Origin: Solirubrobacterales bacterium
GTDB lineage: Bacteria; Actinomycetota; Thermoleophilia; Solirubrobacterales; 70-9
Direction: 5' to 3'
Length of the DNA stretch: 48,492 nt
Assembly: GCA_021323175.1 (NCBI GenBank)
Contig: JAJTCK010000023.1
Span: forward strand, 1-48,492
Shown here: positions 1 through 7,445 of the stretch, piece by piece
How positions within the stretch are numbered: position 1 is the first letter of the stretch
How the letters are laid out: each line of letters starts with the position of its first letter
The notes under the pieces: model-generated
What the model was told of the DNA's origin: nothing
The model's input: only the letters and a program-made list of their open reading frames with translations
The model's database searches: none
Translations under genes and position numbers: made by a program

Positions 1-824
1 ACCAGCATCGAGGCGCCCTTGCCCGACAGGGTGTACGCGTCGGGGATGGTTGGGTCGGAGCTGTTCAGCGCGTAGGTGATGATCCCGCTGACCTTGGCCT
101 TGTCGGTGGTTCCGGTGATCTCGCGTGTGCCGTCCTCGGCGAGGGTCCCGTTGGCGAGGCTCCGAATCGGGACCCTGACCTGGCTGCCGGGGACCGGCAT
201 GCCGGGTGAGGTCTTGGTGTGGATCGAGGAGAGCCGGCCCTGGTCGCTCACCGCATAGGTGCCCGCCAGGCGGTTGTTGTGGACGACGGTGCCCTCCACG
301 TACACCGGCTCGGGCTCGACCCGCTGGGCGCTTCCGTCGCCGCCTCCCCCGAACGAACCGGAGGACCCGAAGAAGCCCGAGCCCGAGCCGGAGGACCCGA
401 AGAAGCCGGAGCCCGATCCGAAGCCCGAGGAGAAGCCGGAGCCGGAGGTGGAGCCCCCGCCGCCCACTCCGCCGCCTCCGCCCTGGCCGCCCCCGACCTT
501 GGAGCCCTTGTCGTCGTCCGGGGCCTTGGCGACCTGAGGCTGATCCTGTCCGAAGTACTCGCCCGCCACGAGGCTCGAAAGGTTGGGGCTGACCGCGGTT
601 CCGGCGATGACGCCGAACCCGAGGGCAAGGGCGGCGAACGCGCCCGCCATGGACATCGGAATCGGCAGCGGCCAGCCGCGGGAGCGGCGGGCCGGCGGTG
701 CGCCGGCGGACGGCAGGTATGAAGGCGCGAGCGGCGCTTCGACGCGGTGGCCGCATTCGACGCAGTAGCGCTGGTCGGATGCCAGCTCCGCCCCGCATTC
801 CGAGCAGGGACCGAGCAGGCTCAC
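1..824 (-). CDS. Zinc-ribbon membrane protein with Gly/Ser/Phe repeat linker (C-terminus off the left edge)
   Basis: Partial: 274 residues are visible and the frame is open to the window edge. The GTG start overlaps the upstream stop as GTGA. An N-terminal zinc ribbon is formed by C7, C10, C21 and C24, followed by a Pro/Arg-rich stretch and one membrane helix at about 57-78. Next comes a flexible linker (about 107-165) that includes three decapeptide repeats of the type SGSGFFGSSG. A region rich in predicted beta strands begins near 170 and continues past the edge. The zinc ribbon reads ASDQRYCVEC, close to VDQRYCLNC in the first gene of this operon, so the two are probably paralogues. Function is unknown. 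The layout suggests a cytosolic metal-binding head joined to an extracytoplasmic domain through a long linker. Confidence 0.75.
   Translation of the reverse strand, partial: MSLLGPCSECGAELASDQRYCVECGHRVEAPLAPSYLPSAGAPPARRSRGWPLPIPMSMAGAFAALALGFGVIAGTAVSPNLSSLVAGEYFGQDQPQVAKAPDDDKGSKVGGGQGGGGGVGGGGSTSGSGFSSGFGSGSGFFGSSGSGSGFFGSSGSFGGGGDGSAQRVEPEPVYVEGTVVHNNRLAGTYAVSDQGRLSSIHTKTSPGMPVPGSQVRVPIRSLANGTLAEDGTREITGTTDKAKVSGIITYALNSSDPTIPDAYTLSGKGASML
358..447 (-). repeat. Three tandem 30-bp repeats encoding a decapeptide
   Basis: Two nearly identical 30-bp units (358-387 and 388-417) are followed by a diverged third unit (418-447). On the minus strand they encode SGSGFFGSSG twice and SGSGFSSGFG once. 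The repeat keeps frame in the zinc-ribbon membrane protein and forms part of its linker, so copy number could vary without breaking the gene. Confidence 0.85.
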
Positions 825-1414
825 GATCCCTCGGGCCCCTTGATCGGCTTAGCCGGTGGGGCGGGCTTCGCGGCAGGCGCCGCCTGCGGCGCCTTCGGTG
901 CCGCGCTCGCCTCGGTTTGGGTCTCGGTCGTCTCGGGCTTCAGCTCGCGGCCGCATTTCCAGCAGTAGGCCGCGCCCCGCGCCTGCAGGGAGCCGCAGGC
1001 GGGGCAGATGCCCGCGGCGCCGGCCTCGTCCAGCTTCAGGAGGCGCTCGATCTGTCCGAGCTCGGCATCGATCTCCTGCAGGCGGGCGGCCTTGGCGTTC
1101 AGGATCTCGAGCCGGTAGTGGTCGCGGCGGGCCATCTCGTAGGCGATTCCGCCCAGATCCCACTGCAGGCGGGCGAAGTTGCGAGAGAGCTCCTCCTTGC
1201 GGCGGATGAGCTCGGGGCTCGCCGAGCGTTGGCCCTGGGCGCCGTTGCGCCGGGCTGCACCACGGCGGCGCGGGCCGCTCGCAGTGGCCGGTGCCGCCGC
1301 CGCGCCCGTGGCCGGAAGCGACGGAGCGGCGGTCCGCCCACCCGCTCTACGGCGCGCCGGACCCCAGCCCGCGCGGAAGGTGTCGAAGACGCCGGGGCGG
1401 CGGTTCCGGCCCAT
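821..1414 (-). CDS. Coiled-coil protein with C-terminal zinc ribbon
   Basis: 197 residues. The first 65 or so are basic and rich in Ala, Pro and Arg and look disordered. About 67-130 is a charged heptad-like helix, probably a coiled coil. A zinc ribbon follows with C137, C140, C151 and C154 (CPAC and CWKC), and the tail is Pro/Ala/Lys-rich. No membrane segment is seen. The ATG start overlaps the stop of the gene upstream as TGATG, and its own stop overlaps the next start as GTGA, so the three genes should be translationally coupled. It is the soluble middle member of a set otherwise made of membrane proteins. A scaffold or adaptor role is a guess; I do not recognise a named family. Confidence 0.75.
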   Translation of the reverse strand: MGRNRRPGVFDTFRAGWGPARRRAGGRTAAPSLPATGAAAAPATASGPRRRGAARRNGAQGQRSASPELIRRKEELSRNFARLQWDLGGIAYEMARRDHYRLEILNAKAARLQEIDAELGQIERLLKLDEAGAAGICPACGSLQARGAAYCWKCGRELKPETTETQTEASAAPKAPQAAPAAKPAPPAKPIKGPEGS

Positions 1415-1914
1415 CAGGGTGCGGCCCCCACGCCGCCGCCCGCGTCTTCCGGCGCGCGCCCGTCGGGCGGCAGCGCCTCGGTCATTGTCTCGGGCGGAGT
1501 CGTCGTCGCGGTATCCGATGTCGTGGTAGGTGCGGTCGTGGCCGAAGTATCGGTGGTCGCGGACCCGGCCGGCTCTCGCTGCTGTACCTCGGTGACGGTC
1601 ACGGAGTTGTCATCCTGCCCGATCAGGACGCCCAACAGCAGCATGCCCCCGAGGATCGCAATCGCGACGACCGCTGCCAGGGGCGTCCACTGGACGGCGC
1701 GCTGGTCCTGGGCAGGGCCCGCGGAGGAGCCGGCCGCGCCCGCCGATAGGGCCCGCTCGTAATCAAGCCTGGGCCGGGCGCGCGGGGTCCCGCAGTTCAG
1801 GCAGTAGCGCTGATCCACCGCCAGCTTGGTGCCGCACTGCGCGCAAGTCTCGCCCTCGGGACCCAGAACCTCGGGATCGAGCCCCTCGTCGCTGCCTGGT
1901 TTCGTGCGTGCCAA
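1414..1914 (-). CDS. Zinc-ribbon protein with one membrane helix and Thr-rich tail
   Basis: 166 residues from a TTG start. I chose TTG because GGAGGGT lies about 5 bases upstream and because the frame further upstream runs antisense to the acetolactate decarboxylase gene. A zinc ribbon (C24, C27, C38, C41) is followed by one hydrophobic helix at about 77-99 and a Thr/Ser/Pro-rich, presumably extracytoplasmic tail. It is the first gene of the three zinc-ribbon genes. The topology (cytosolic ribbon, helix, low-complexity outer part) matches the third gene. Function unknown. Confidence 0.75.
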   Translation of the reverse strand: MARTKPGSDEGLDPEVLGPEGETCAQCGTKLAVDQRYCLNCGTPRARPRLDYERALSAGAAGSSAGPAQDQRAVQWTPLAAVVAIAILGGMLLLGVLIGQDDNSVTVTEVQQREPAGSATTDTSATTAPTTTSDTATTTPPETMTEALPPDGRAPEDAGGGVGAAP

Positions 1915-1998
1915 GTCGTGACCCTCCAAGCGGCCAATAGTACGAACTTCCCTTGACTGAGCCCGGAACTCCCCGCCCGCAGCCGTCGGGGGCGACGC

Positions 1999-2799
1999 GT
2001 GCGGCAGACTGCGGCGATGCTGGACGAGCGCTGGATCAGATCGCTGCACGTCGAGGCCATGCACCACGCGGACCTTGACGGCGGCCACGACGCCCACGTG
2101 CTGTTCCAGTCCTCGACGATCGGGGCGCTGCTCGAGGGCGCCTACGAGGGTGACATGACGTTCGCCGAGTTGGCCGAGCAGGGGGATCTGGGGCTCGGGA
2201 CGCTCGACCGCCTGGACGGGGAGATGATCGCCCTCGACGGTCGTTTCTACCGCGCGGACGTCGAGGGCGTGGTGCACGACATCTCGCCGCAGGAGCGCAC
2301 CCCGTTCGCCGTGGTCAGCCGCTTCGAGCCGCAGATCCGGTTCGACATGGAGGGGGACCTCGCGCACGATGAGCTGCTTGCGGCGGTGGACGAGCGCATG
2401 CCCGAGGGCGCTCCCTCGGGCGCCCTGCGGGTGGATGGGCGGTTCGACGTCGTCCGCGCGCGCTCGGTCCCTCGCCAGGTCCCGCCCTACCGTCCACTGG
2501 CGGAGGTGGTGGGCGAGCAGCACGTGTTCGAGGTTGAGGGCGTCGAGGGGACCATGGTCGGGTTCCGCTTTCCGGACTACGCGCAGGGCATCGAGGTCGG
2601 CGGCTACCACCTGCACTTCATAACCGCGGACCGCAGGCGCGGCGGGCACGTGCTCGACGCGCGGGCAACCGCCGTCCGCGTCGCGCTCGACCCGTCGCGA
2701 GACCTGCACGTGGAGCTGCCGCCCGGGATGGAGCTGCGGAGTCCCGACCTTGCCGCGGACACCCACGCTGCGATCGTGCGAGCCGAATCTGGACAGTGA
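1999..2799 (+). CDS. alsD: Alpha-acetolactate decarboxylase
   Basis: Converts 2-acetolactate to (R)-acetoin and CO2 in the cytosol. The 266 residues match the family throughout: LFQSSTIGALLEGAYEG near the N-terminus, LGTLDRLDGEMIALDG with the active-site region Glu75, and the zinc-binding set H204, H206, H217 in GYHLHF and GGHVLD, with the same spacing as in Bacillus AlsD. ATG at 2017 (MLDERW) is an alternative start. No acetolactate synthase or butanediol dehydrogenase gene lies beside it, so the enzyme may divert acetolactate from branched-chain amino acid synthesis rather than form a dedicated acetoin operon. It converges on a GNAT gene. Confidence 0.92.
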   Translation: MRQTAAMLDERWIRSLHVEAMHHADLDGGHDAHVLFQSSTIGALLEGAYEGDMTFAELAEQGDLGLGTLDRLDGEMIALDGRFYRADVEGVVHDISPQERTPFAVVSRFEPQIRFDMEGDLAHDELLAAVDERMPEGAPSGALRVDGRFDVVRARSVPRQVPPYRPLAEVVGEQHVFEVEGVEGTMVGFRFPDYAQGIEVGGYHLHFITADRRRGGHVLDARATAVRVALDPSRDLHVELPPGMELRSPDLAADTHAAIVRAESGQ

Positions 2800-2845
2800 G
2801 CGGCGTCACCGGAGCGCTCCGAATGACTCAGCGTCACGCTGCGAC

Positions 2846-3361
2846 CTAGCCCCTGGGGGCTCCGCTGCTGCCTGCTTCGCCCGCACCCGTTCTCAGCCCG
2901 AGGAGCAGGCTGCGAGAGCTGCCCTTTGACCTCTCCGAGAACCCCGTCCGCCGGTACAGCGCGCGGCCTGCGTCGTTGTCCTCGTCCACGTCGAGCTCCA
3001 GGCGAACGCACCCACGCTCACGCGCACGCTCGATCACGGCGGCGACCAGCTCCCTTCCCAGTCCTGACCGGCGATACCGCTCCGAGACGAACAGGTCCTC
3101 GAGCCACGCGTCGAAAGCGCGCGTCCATACGGCCCACCGCCAGCGCAGCTGGGCAAAGCCGGCGGGCTCGCCGTTGCCGGCGAATGCGATGAGGAACTCG
3201 CCATCTCCGCCGTCCATGACGTGCCGGACGCTGTTTTGGAGTTCATCCGGGGACGGCCGCGGCTTGCCCAGGTGATCGTGGAACTCTCCGAGCAGGCGCG
3301 CGACCACGGGGACGTCGTCGACCCCTCCAACGCGGGTTTGAACCTCAGCGGGAGAACTCAA
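2846..3361 (-). CDS. GNAT family N-acetyltransferase
   Basis: 171 residues with the single-domain GNAT layout. The acetyl-CoA pyrophosphate loop is seen as YRRSGLGRELV after the strand WLEDLFVSE, followed by an alpha helix and the family's C-terminal motif around DAGRALYRRTGF. The substrate cannot be read from the sequence. It stands alone between the convergent alsD gene and tRNA-Pro, which is on the same strand upstream of it. The last 20 or so residues are Gly/Ser/Ala-rich and probably disordered. Confidence 0.85.
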   Translation of the reverse strand: MSSPAEVQTRVGGVDDVPVVARLLGEFHDHLGKPRPSPDELQNSVRHVMDGGDGEFLIAFAGNGEPAGFAQLRWRWAVWTRAFDAWLEDLFVSERYRRSGLGRELVAAVIERARERGCVRLELDVDEDNDAGRALYRRTGFSERSKGSSRSLLLGLRTGAGEAGSSGAPRG

Positions 3362-3399
3362 GGCGCGCTGATCTTAGGCCCGGATGGGGAGTGGAACAG

Positions 3400-3473
3400 T
3401 CGGGGCGACTGGATTCGAACCAGCGATCTCGGCCCCCCAAAGGCCGCGCGATACCAGGCTTCGCTACGCCCCG
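3400..3473 (-). tRNA. tRNA-Pro (anticodon UGG)
   Basis: On the minus strand a full cloverleaf folds. The acceptor stem CGGGGCG pairs with CGCCCCG, with discriminator A. The D-arm is GCGA/TCGC with GG in the loop. The anticodon stem CGGCC/GGCCG closes the loop TTTGGGG, placing TGG at positions 34-36. The T-arm is GCTGG, TTCGAAT, CCAGT with one G-U pair. The CCA end is not encoded, since CTG follows the discriminator, so it must be added after transcription. Confidence 0.95.
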
Positions 3474-3562
3474 TTTCGCCGAGTCTAGAGCGGAGAACCG
3501 CGCTCGCCGGTTCGCTGCCCTGTCAGCTGGAATCAAATTCGCCCGGGTAGGGTTCGAGGCCG

Positions 3563-4828
3563 ATGGCCGGGGTTGAACCACTGCGCGCTCTCCACTACGA
3601 CCTGGGCAAAGTGGGGCCCCTCGCGGACGTGGCCGCGCCTCCCTACGACGTCATCGACGACACCCAGCGGGCCGAGCTGGCGGGGCGGTCTCCCTACAAC
3701 GTGGTCGAGCTCGACTTGCCCCGCGGCCCGGACGGCGGGGACCCCTACGAGCACGCGGCCGAGCTGATGGGCCGCTGGAAGCAGGAGGGCGCCCTGGTGG
3801 ACGACCCCAAGCCCGCCCTGTGGGCGCTGACCCAGGACTACACGGCGCCCGACGGTCGGCGGATGACCCGGCGCGGCTTCCTCGCGCGGGTGCGGCTGGC
3901 CGAGTACGGCCAGGGAGTCCGGCCCCACGAGCGCACCCAACCCGGGCCCAAGGAGGACCGGCTGCGGCTGACCCGAGCGACGCGGCACAACCTCTCCCCC
4001 ATCTTCTCGCTGACACCGGGCGACGCGTGGCCGCTGCTGGAGCCCGCGCTGGACGGCGATCCCTGGGGCGAGGTGATTGACGCCGAGCGCACGACTCACC
4101 GGGTCTGGCGTATCGGCGACACCGAGGTCCACCGCGCCGTCGGCGCCGCCCTGGCCAACGACGAGCTGCTGATCGCGGATGGTCACCACCGCTACGAGAC
4201 GGCCCTCACCTACGCGCGCGAGGTCGGCGGCGGCAACCTGGACGGGAATCAGCCGCACAACTACGTGCTGATGGCCCTCGTTTCGCTGGAGGACCCCGGT
4301 CTGACCGTCTTCGCGACCCACCGCCTGCTGAAGGACCTCTCACAGGACCAGCGTGAGGGGATCCGCGACGCGGCCAAACAGGGGTTCGAGCTGCGTGAGG
4401 TAACCGCCGCCGAGGTCGTTCCCGCGCCCGAGGACCCTCCGGGCAGCTTCGGATACATGGACGCTCACCACCTACAGCCCTGGCGCCTGACCCCGAAGGG
4501 GACCGGGGTCCTCGACGACGCGCTTGCCGGCCACTCGAACGCCTACCGCCGCCTGGACGCCGCCGCGCTCGAGGCCGTGTTCCTGAAGGGAGCCGTCGGC
4601 CTGAGCGACGAAGACATCGCCGCCAAGCAGCAGCTCGCCTACACGCCGGGCGCCGAGGAGGCGGTGCGCCGCCTGGAGGCTCGGAAAGCGGACGCCGCCT
4701 TCTTCCTGCGCCCCACTCCCGTTGATCAGGTGCGCGAGGTGGCGGCCGCCGGAGAGACGATGCCCCCGAAGTCCACCTTCTTCTTCCCGAAGCTGCTGTC
4801 GGGCATCGTCTTCAACCCCCTGAGCTAA
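3563..4828 (+). CDS. DUF1015 family protein
   Basis: 421 residues spanning the whole DUF1015 family. Recognisable parts are the N-terminal APPYDVI block, the SPYNVVELDLP block, RRGFLARVRL, the signature DGHHRYETA at 206-214, and the C-terminal end FPKLLSGIVFNPL. The biochemical role of the family is not established to my knowledge; the conserved His pair in DGHHR looks catalytic or metal-binding. It lies 10 bases upstream of the cobalamin adenosyltransferase, so the two are probably cotranscribed. Confidence 0.88.
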   Translation: MAGVEPLRALHYDLGKVGPLADVAAPPYDVIDDTQRAELAGRSPYNVVELDLPRGPDGGDPYEHAAELMGRWKQEGALVDDPKPALWALTQDYTAPDGRRMTRRGFLARVRLAEYGQGVRPHERTQPGPKEDRLRLTRATRHNLSPIFSLTPGDAWPLLEPALDGDPWGEVIDAERTTHRVWRIGDTEVHRAVGAALANDELLIADGHHRYETALTYAREVGGGNLDGNQPHNYVLMALVSLEDPGLTVFATHRLLKDLSQDQREGIRDAAKQGFELREVTAAEVVPAPEDPPGSFGYMDAHHLQPWRLTPKGTGVLDDALAGHSNAYRRLDAAALEAVFLKGAVGLSDEDIAAKQQLAYTPGAEEAVRRLEARKADAAFFLRPTPVDQVREVAAAGETMPPKSTFFFPKLLSGIVFNPLS

Positions 4829-4838
4829 GGTCGGTCCC

Positions 4839-5405
4839 GTGGTCAAGATCTACACGAAGAAGGGCGACGACGGGTCCACCTCGCTCTGGTACGGAGGGCG
4901 GGTCCCCAAGCACGACGCGCGCACCGAGGCATACGGGTCGGTGGACGAGGCGGTCTCTGCCCTGGGCGTCGCCCGCTCCCTCTGCCGGGAGAACCAGTCC
5001 GGCCTGGCGTCGGATCTGCTCCAGCTCCAGCAGGACATGTTCGTCGCCGGCGCCGAGCTCGCCACCGCTCCCGACGCGTCCGATCGGCTGGAAGACGGAA
5101 TCAGCCGGATCACCGACGGCATGGTGGACGCGATGGAGGCCGACATAGACCGTTACATGAACCAGGTGGACCTGCCTCCGCAGTTCGTGATCCCGGGCGG
5201 GACCGAGCTGTCGGCCGCCCTGGACGTCGCCCGCACCGCCGTCCGCCGCGCCGAGCGAAGGGTCGTCGCGCTTCGCGACTCACAGGGGCTGGCGAGCGAG
5301 GCTGTCCTGCGCTTCCTGAACCGCGCCTCGGACCTGGTCTATGCGATGGCCCGCTACGCCGACGCACCCAACCCGCAGCTCTTCGCGGGGCGGAAAAGTA
5401 CCTGA
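4839..5405 (+). CDS. PduO-type ATP:cob(I)alamin adenosyltransferase
   Basis: Transfers the 5'-deoxyadenosyl group of ATP to cob(I)alamin or a corrinoid precursor to make coenzyme B12. The 188 residues carry the family's ATP-binding N-terminus (YTKKGDDGSTSL at 5-16), then EAYGSVDEAVSALG, the FVIPGGTE turn, the ARTAVRRAERRVV helix and the closing LNRASDLVYAMARY. The start is GTG, and the first residues MVKIYTKKGD fit the family N-terminus. The stop overlaps the following OsmC start as TGATG. Its presence implies use of adenosylcobalamin enzymes elsewhere in the genome. Confidence 0.93.
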   Translation: MVKIYTKKGDDGSTSLWYGGRVPKHDARTEAYGSVDEAVSALGVARSLCRENQSGLASDLLQLQQDMFVAGAELATAPDASDRLEDGISRITDGMVDAMEADIDRYMNQVDLPPQFVIPGGTELSAALDVARTAVRRAERRVVALRDSQGLASEAVLRFLNRASDLVYAMARYADAPNPQLFAGRKST

Positions 5406-5809
5406 TGCCGGCCGCCCTCGCCCGTCGCCGCAAGGGCTTCGAAACCGAGTTGGAGATCCGCCAGCACCGCCTGATCGCCGACGAGCCGCAGGACCGCGGC
5501 GGCGGGGATTCAGGCCCCAGGCCGACCGAGCTGCTGGCCGCCTCCCTGGCGAGCTGCACCGTGATCACGGTCCTGATGTACGCCGAGCGCAAGGGCTGGG
5601 AGCTCGGCCCGCTCGAGGCCGCCGTCGGATACACGACCCCCTCGGTCGATGACACCCCCAGCTTCACCGTCGAGCTGCGCACTCCGGCCGAGCTGACCGA
5701 CGAGCAGCGCGAGCGGATCCTCGTGATCGCCGCCAAGTGCCCCGTCCACAAGACCCTGGCATCGCGCGACGTCAAGATCGAGGACAGCCTCGAGCCCATC
5801 GAGGCCTAG
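5405..5809 (+). CDS. OsmC/Ohr family protein
   Basis: 134 residues with the OsmC fold pattern and both redox cysteines of the family: C51 in ASLASCTVIT and C112 in AAKCPVHKTL. Members act as thiol-dependent peroxidases on organic hydroperoxides or are uncharacterised relatives. The KCPVHKTL form is typical of the OsmC/YhfA side rather than classical Ohr, so the substrate is open. Translation is coupled to the adenosyltransferase by TGATG, and an SDR gene follows after five bases. Confidence 0.9.
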   Translation: MPAALARRRKGFETELEIRQHRLIADEPQDRGGGDSGPRPTELLAASLASCTVITVLMYAERKGWELGPLEAAVGYTTPSVDDTPSFTVELRTPAELTDEQRERILVIAAKCPVHKTLASRDVKIEDSLEPIEA

Positions 5810-5814
5810 CCCGC

Positions 5815-6627
5815 GTGGAGCTGGGACTGAAGGATCGGGTCGCGGTCGTCACCGGCGCCAGCCGTGGTATCGGCCTCGCCACCGCGCGCCTGCTCTGCGC
5901 CGAGGGCGCCCGGGTCCTTTTGGTCGCGCGGGGCGAGCACGAGGTGGTGGAGGCCGCCGACGAGTGCATGGAGGCCGGGGCGAAGGGCGGCGGCGCCGCT
6001 GAGTCCCTCGCGTGCGACGTGACCGAGCCGAACGCCGCGCAGCGAATCTCGGCGGCCGCCCGGGACCGCTTCGCCCCCGCCGACGTCCTGGTCAACAACG
6101 CCGGCCAGGCGCAGTGGCGCGACATCGACGACGTGCCGGACGCCGACTGGCAGGCCGCCTGGGACCTGAACGTGATGGCCCCTCTGCGGCTGATGCGCGA
6201 GCTCGTCCCCCCGATGAAGGAGCGCGGCTGGGGCCGGGTCGTCAACGTCGCCAGCACGGCGGGCAAGCGCCCATCGGCCTCCATGGCCGAATACTCCGTG
6301 GCCAAGAGCGCACAGCTGTCGCTCTCACGTTTGTACGCCGACCGCCACGCCTCTGAGGGCGTGCTCGTCAACGCGGTCTGCCCCGGCCCCGTCAAGTCCG
6401 AGATGTGGATGGACCCGGGCGGACTGCTCGACCAGTCCCAGGAGATGGGCGGCCACGACAGCCGGGAGGAGGCGCTCGACGCCGCGGGCGGCAAGCGCCC
6501 CATAGGCCGCCTGGCCGAGGTCGAGGAGGTCGCCGGCGTCATCGCTTTCCTCTGCTCCGAGCAGGCGAGCTACGTCGCCGGGGCGGCCTGGAGTGTGGAC
6601 GGCGGCACCGTCCAGGTGATCATCTGA
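5815..6627 (+). CDS. Short-chain dehydrogenase/reductase
   Basis: 270 residues from a GTG start, chosen because the classical SDR N-terminus (ELGLKDRVAVVTGASRGIG) begins there. The cofactor motif is TGASRGIG at 13-20, NNAG is at about 94-97, and the catalytic set S147, Y160, K164 is complete. The C-terminal substrate loop and the end SYVAGAAWSVDGG are typical of the 3-oxoacyl-ACP reductase-like classical SDRs. The substrate is unknown. It starts five bases after the OsmC stop and ends the run begun by the DUF1015 gene. Confidence 0.88.
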   Translation: MELGLKDRVAVVTGASRGIGLATARLLCAEGARVLLVARGEHEVVEAADECMEAGAKGGGAAESLACDVTEPNAAQRISAAARDRFAPADVLVNNAGQAQWRDIDDVPDADWQAAWDLNVMAPLRLMRELVPPMKERGWGRVVNVASTAGKRPSASMAEYSVAKSAQLSLSRLYADRHASEGVLVNAVCPGPVKSEMWMDPGGLLDQSQEMGGHDSREEALDAAGGKRPIGRLAEVEEVAGVIAFLCSEQASYVAGAAWSVDGGTVQVII

Positions 6628-6658
6628 GCGCCGCGCGGCGTTCGGCTTGAATGGGGGG

Positions 6659-7225
6659 ATGCCCGACCCCCGGCTCACGGAAGCGCTCCTGAGCCCCGAC
6701 GAGGCAGAGGGGATCGAGGTGCGCGGCGGGCGCACCGAGGCCGCGGTGCTCGTCCCCATGCACGGCTGGCCCGAGGCCCCCGGCTTGGTCTTCACCGAGC
6801 GCCGCCACGATCTGCGCCGCCACGCAGGCGAGATCTCGTTCCCCGGCGGCCGCCGGGACGAGGGCGAAGTGCTGTTGGAGACCGCCCTGCGCGAGGCCGA
6901 AGAGGAGATCGGGCTGCCGCGCGACCACGTCGAGCTGGCCGGCGCCCTGCCGCCGATCGGCACCTTCGTCACCAGCTACAAGGTCCACCCCTTTGTGGGC
7001 CTGATCGAGCCTGGCCTGAGCTTCAGTCCCAACCCCGAGGAGGTCGAGAGCGTGATCGTCGCCTCGCTCGACGACCTGGTCGAGGGGTTCGGGATGCGCC
7101 GACTTGTCCGCCGGGGCGTCCCGATCAAGACCGAGACCTTCGACGTCGACGGCGCGCTGATCTGGGGAGCGACGGCACGCATCCTCTGCGACCTCCTGGA
7201 GCGGCTGGGCCGCTCGCCGCGCTGA
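6659..7225 (+). CDS. NUDIX hydrolase, CoA pyrophosphatase-like
   Basis: 188 residues. A complete Nudix box occupies 64-86 (G64, E70, R78, E79, E82, E83, G85). It is preceded by VFTERRHDLRRHAGEISFPGG, the variant typical of NudL-type coenzyme A diphosphatases, which hydrolyse CoA to 3',5'-ADP and phosphopantetheine. An in-frame TTG four codons upstream is an alternative start. The enzyme is probably cytosolic and Mg/Mn-dependent. The fit to the CoA-specific branch is by motif only. Confidence 0.88.
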   Translation: MPDPRLTEALLSPDEAEGIEVRGGRTEAAVLVPMHGWPEAPGLVFTERRHDLRRHAGEISFPGGRRDEGEVLLETALREAEEEIGLPRDHVELAGALPPIGTFVTSYKVHPFVGLIEPGLSFSPNPEEVESVIVASLDDLVEGFGMRRLVRRGVPIKTETFDVDGALIWGATARILCDLLERLGRSPR

Positions 7226-7284
7226 GCCCAGGGCGCCTGGGCACGATGAGTTTCGTGCCTCTGGCCCGTCTATAGGGTGGTCCC

Positions 7285-7445
7285 ATGAGCAAGCTACGGC
7301 TACAGCACCCGGCGACGCCGGTGATCCTCGGCGGCGGCGAGCGCCTGCCAAAGAACCTCGGCGACCCCCTCCCACCTTCGAGCAGGTCGCGGTGATGGAG
7401 GCACCAGGCGTCACGCACCTGAAGGACCTGGTGCACCCCACCTGA
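7285..7445 (+). pseudogene. Remnant of a dihydrofolate-reductase/RibD C-terminal-like gene
   Basis: From ATG at 7285 the first frame reads LRLQHPATPVILGGGERL, and after a one-base frame slip in the C-rich stretch near 7368-7374 another frame reads PTFEQVAVMEAPGVTHLKDLV. Joined, these resemble the last 50 residues of the RibD C-terminal/dihydrofolate-reductase family (PVLLGGGERLF, then VTHLRYRV). The NADPH-binding N-terminal two thirds are missing, and an in-frame TAG lies just upstream. The total of 161 bases is one short of a multiple of three. The remnant's TGA overlaps the ATG of the ABC gene. Inference: a decayed gene left upstream of the exporter. Confidence 0.6.

Noticed and set aside
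2829-2861. Small hairpins (CAGCG-TCA-CGCTG and AGCCCC-TG-GGGGCT) between convergent genes
   Set aside because: Stems of five or six pairs without a T run are common by chance at this GC content, so I did not call a terminator.
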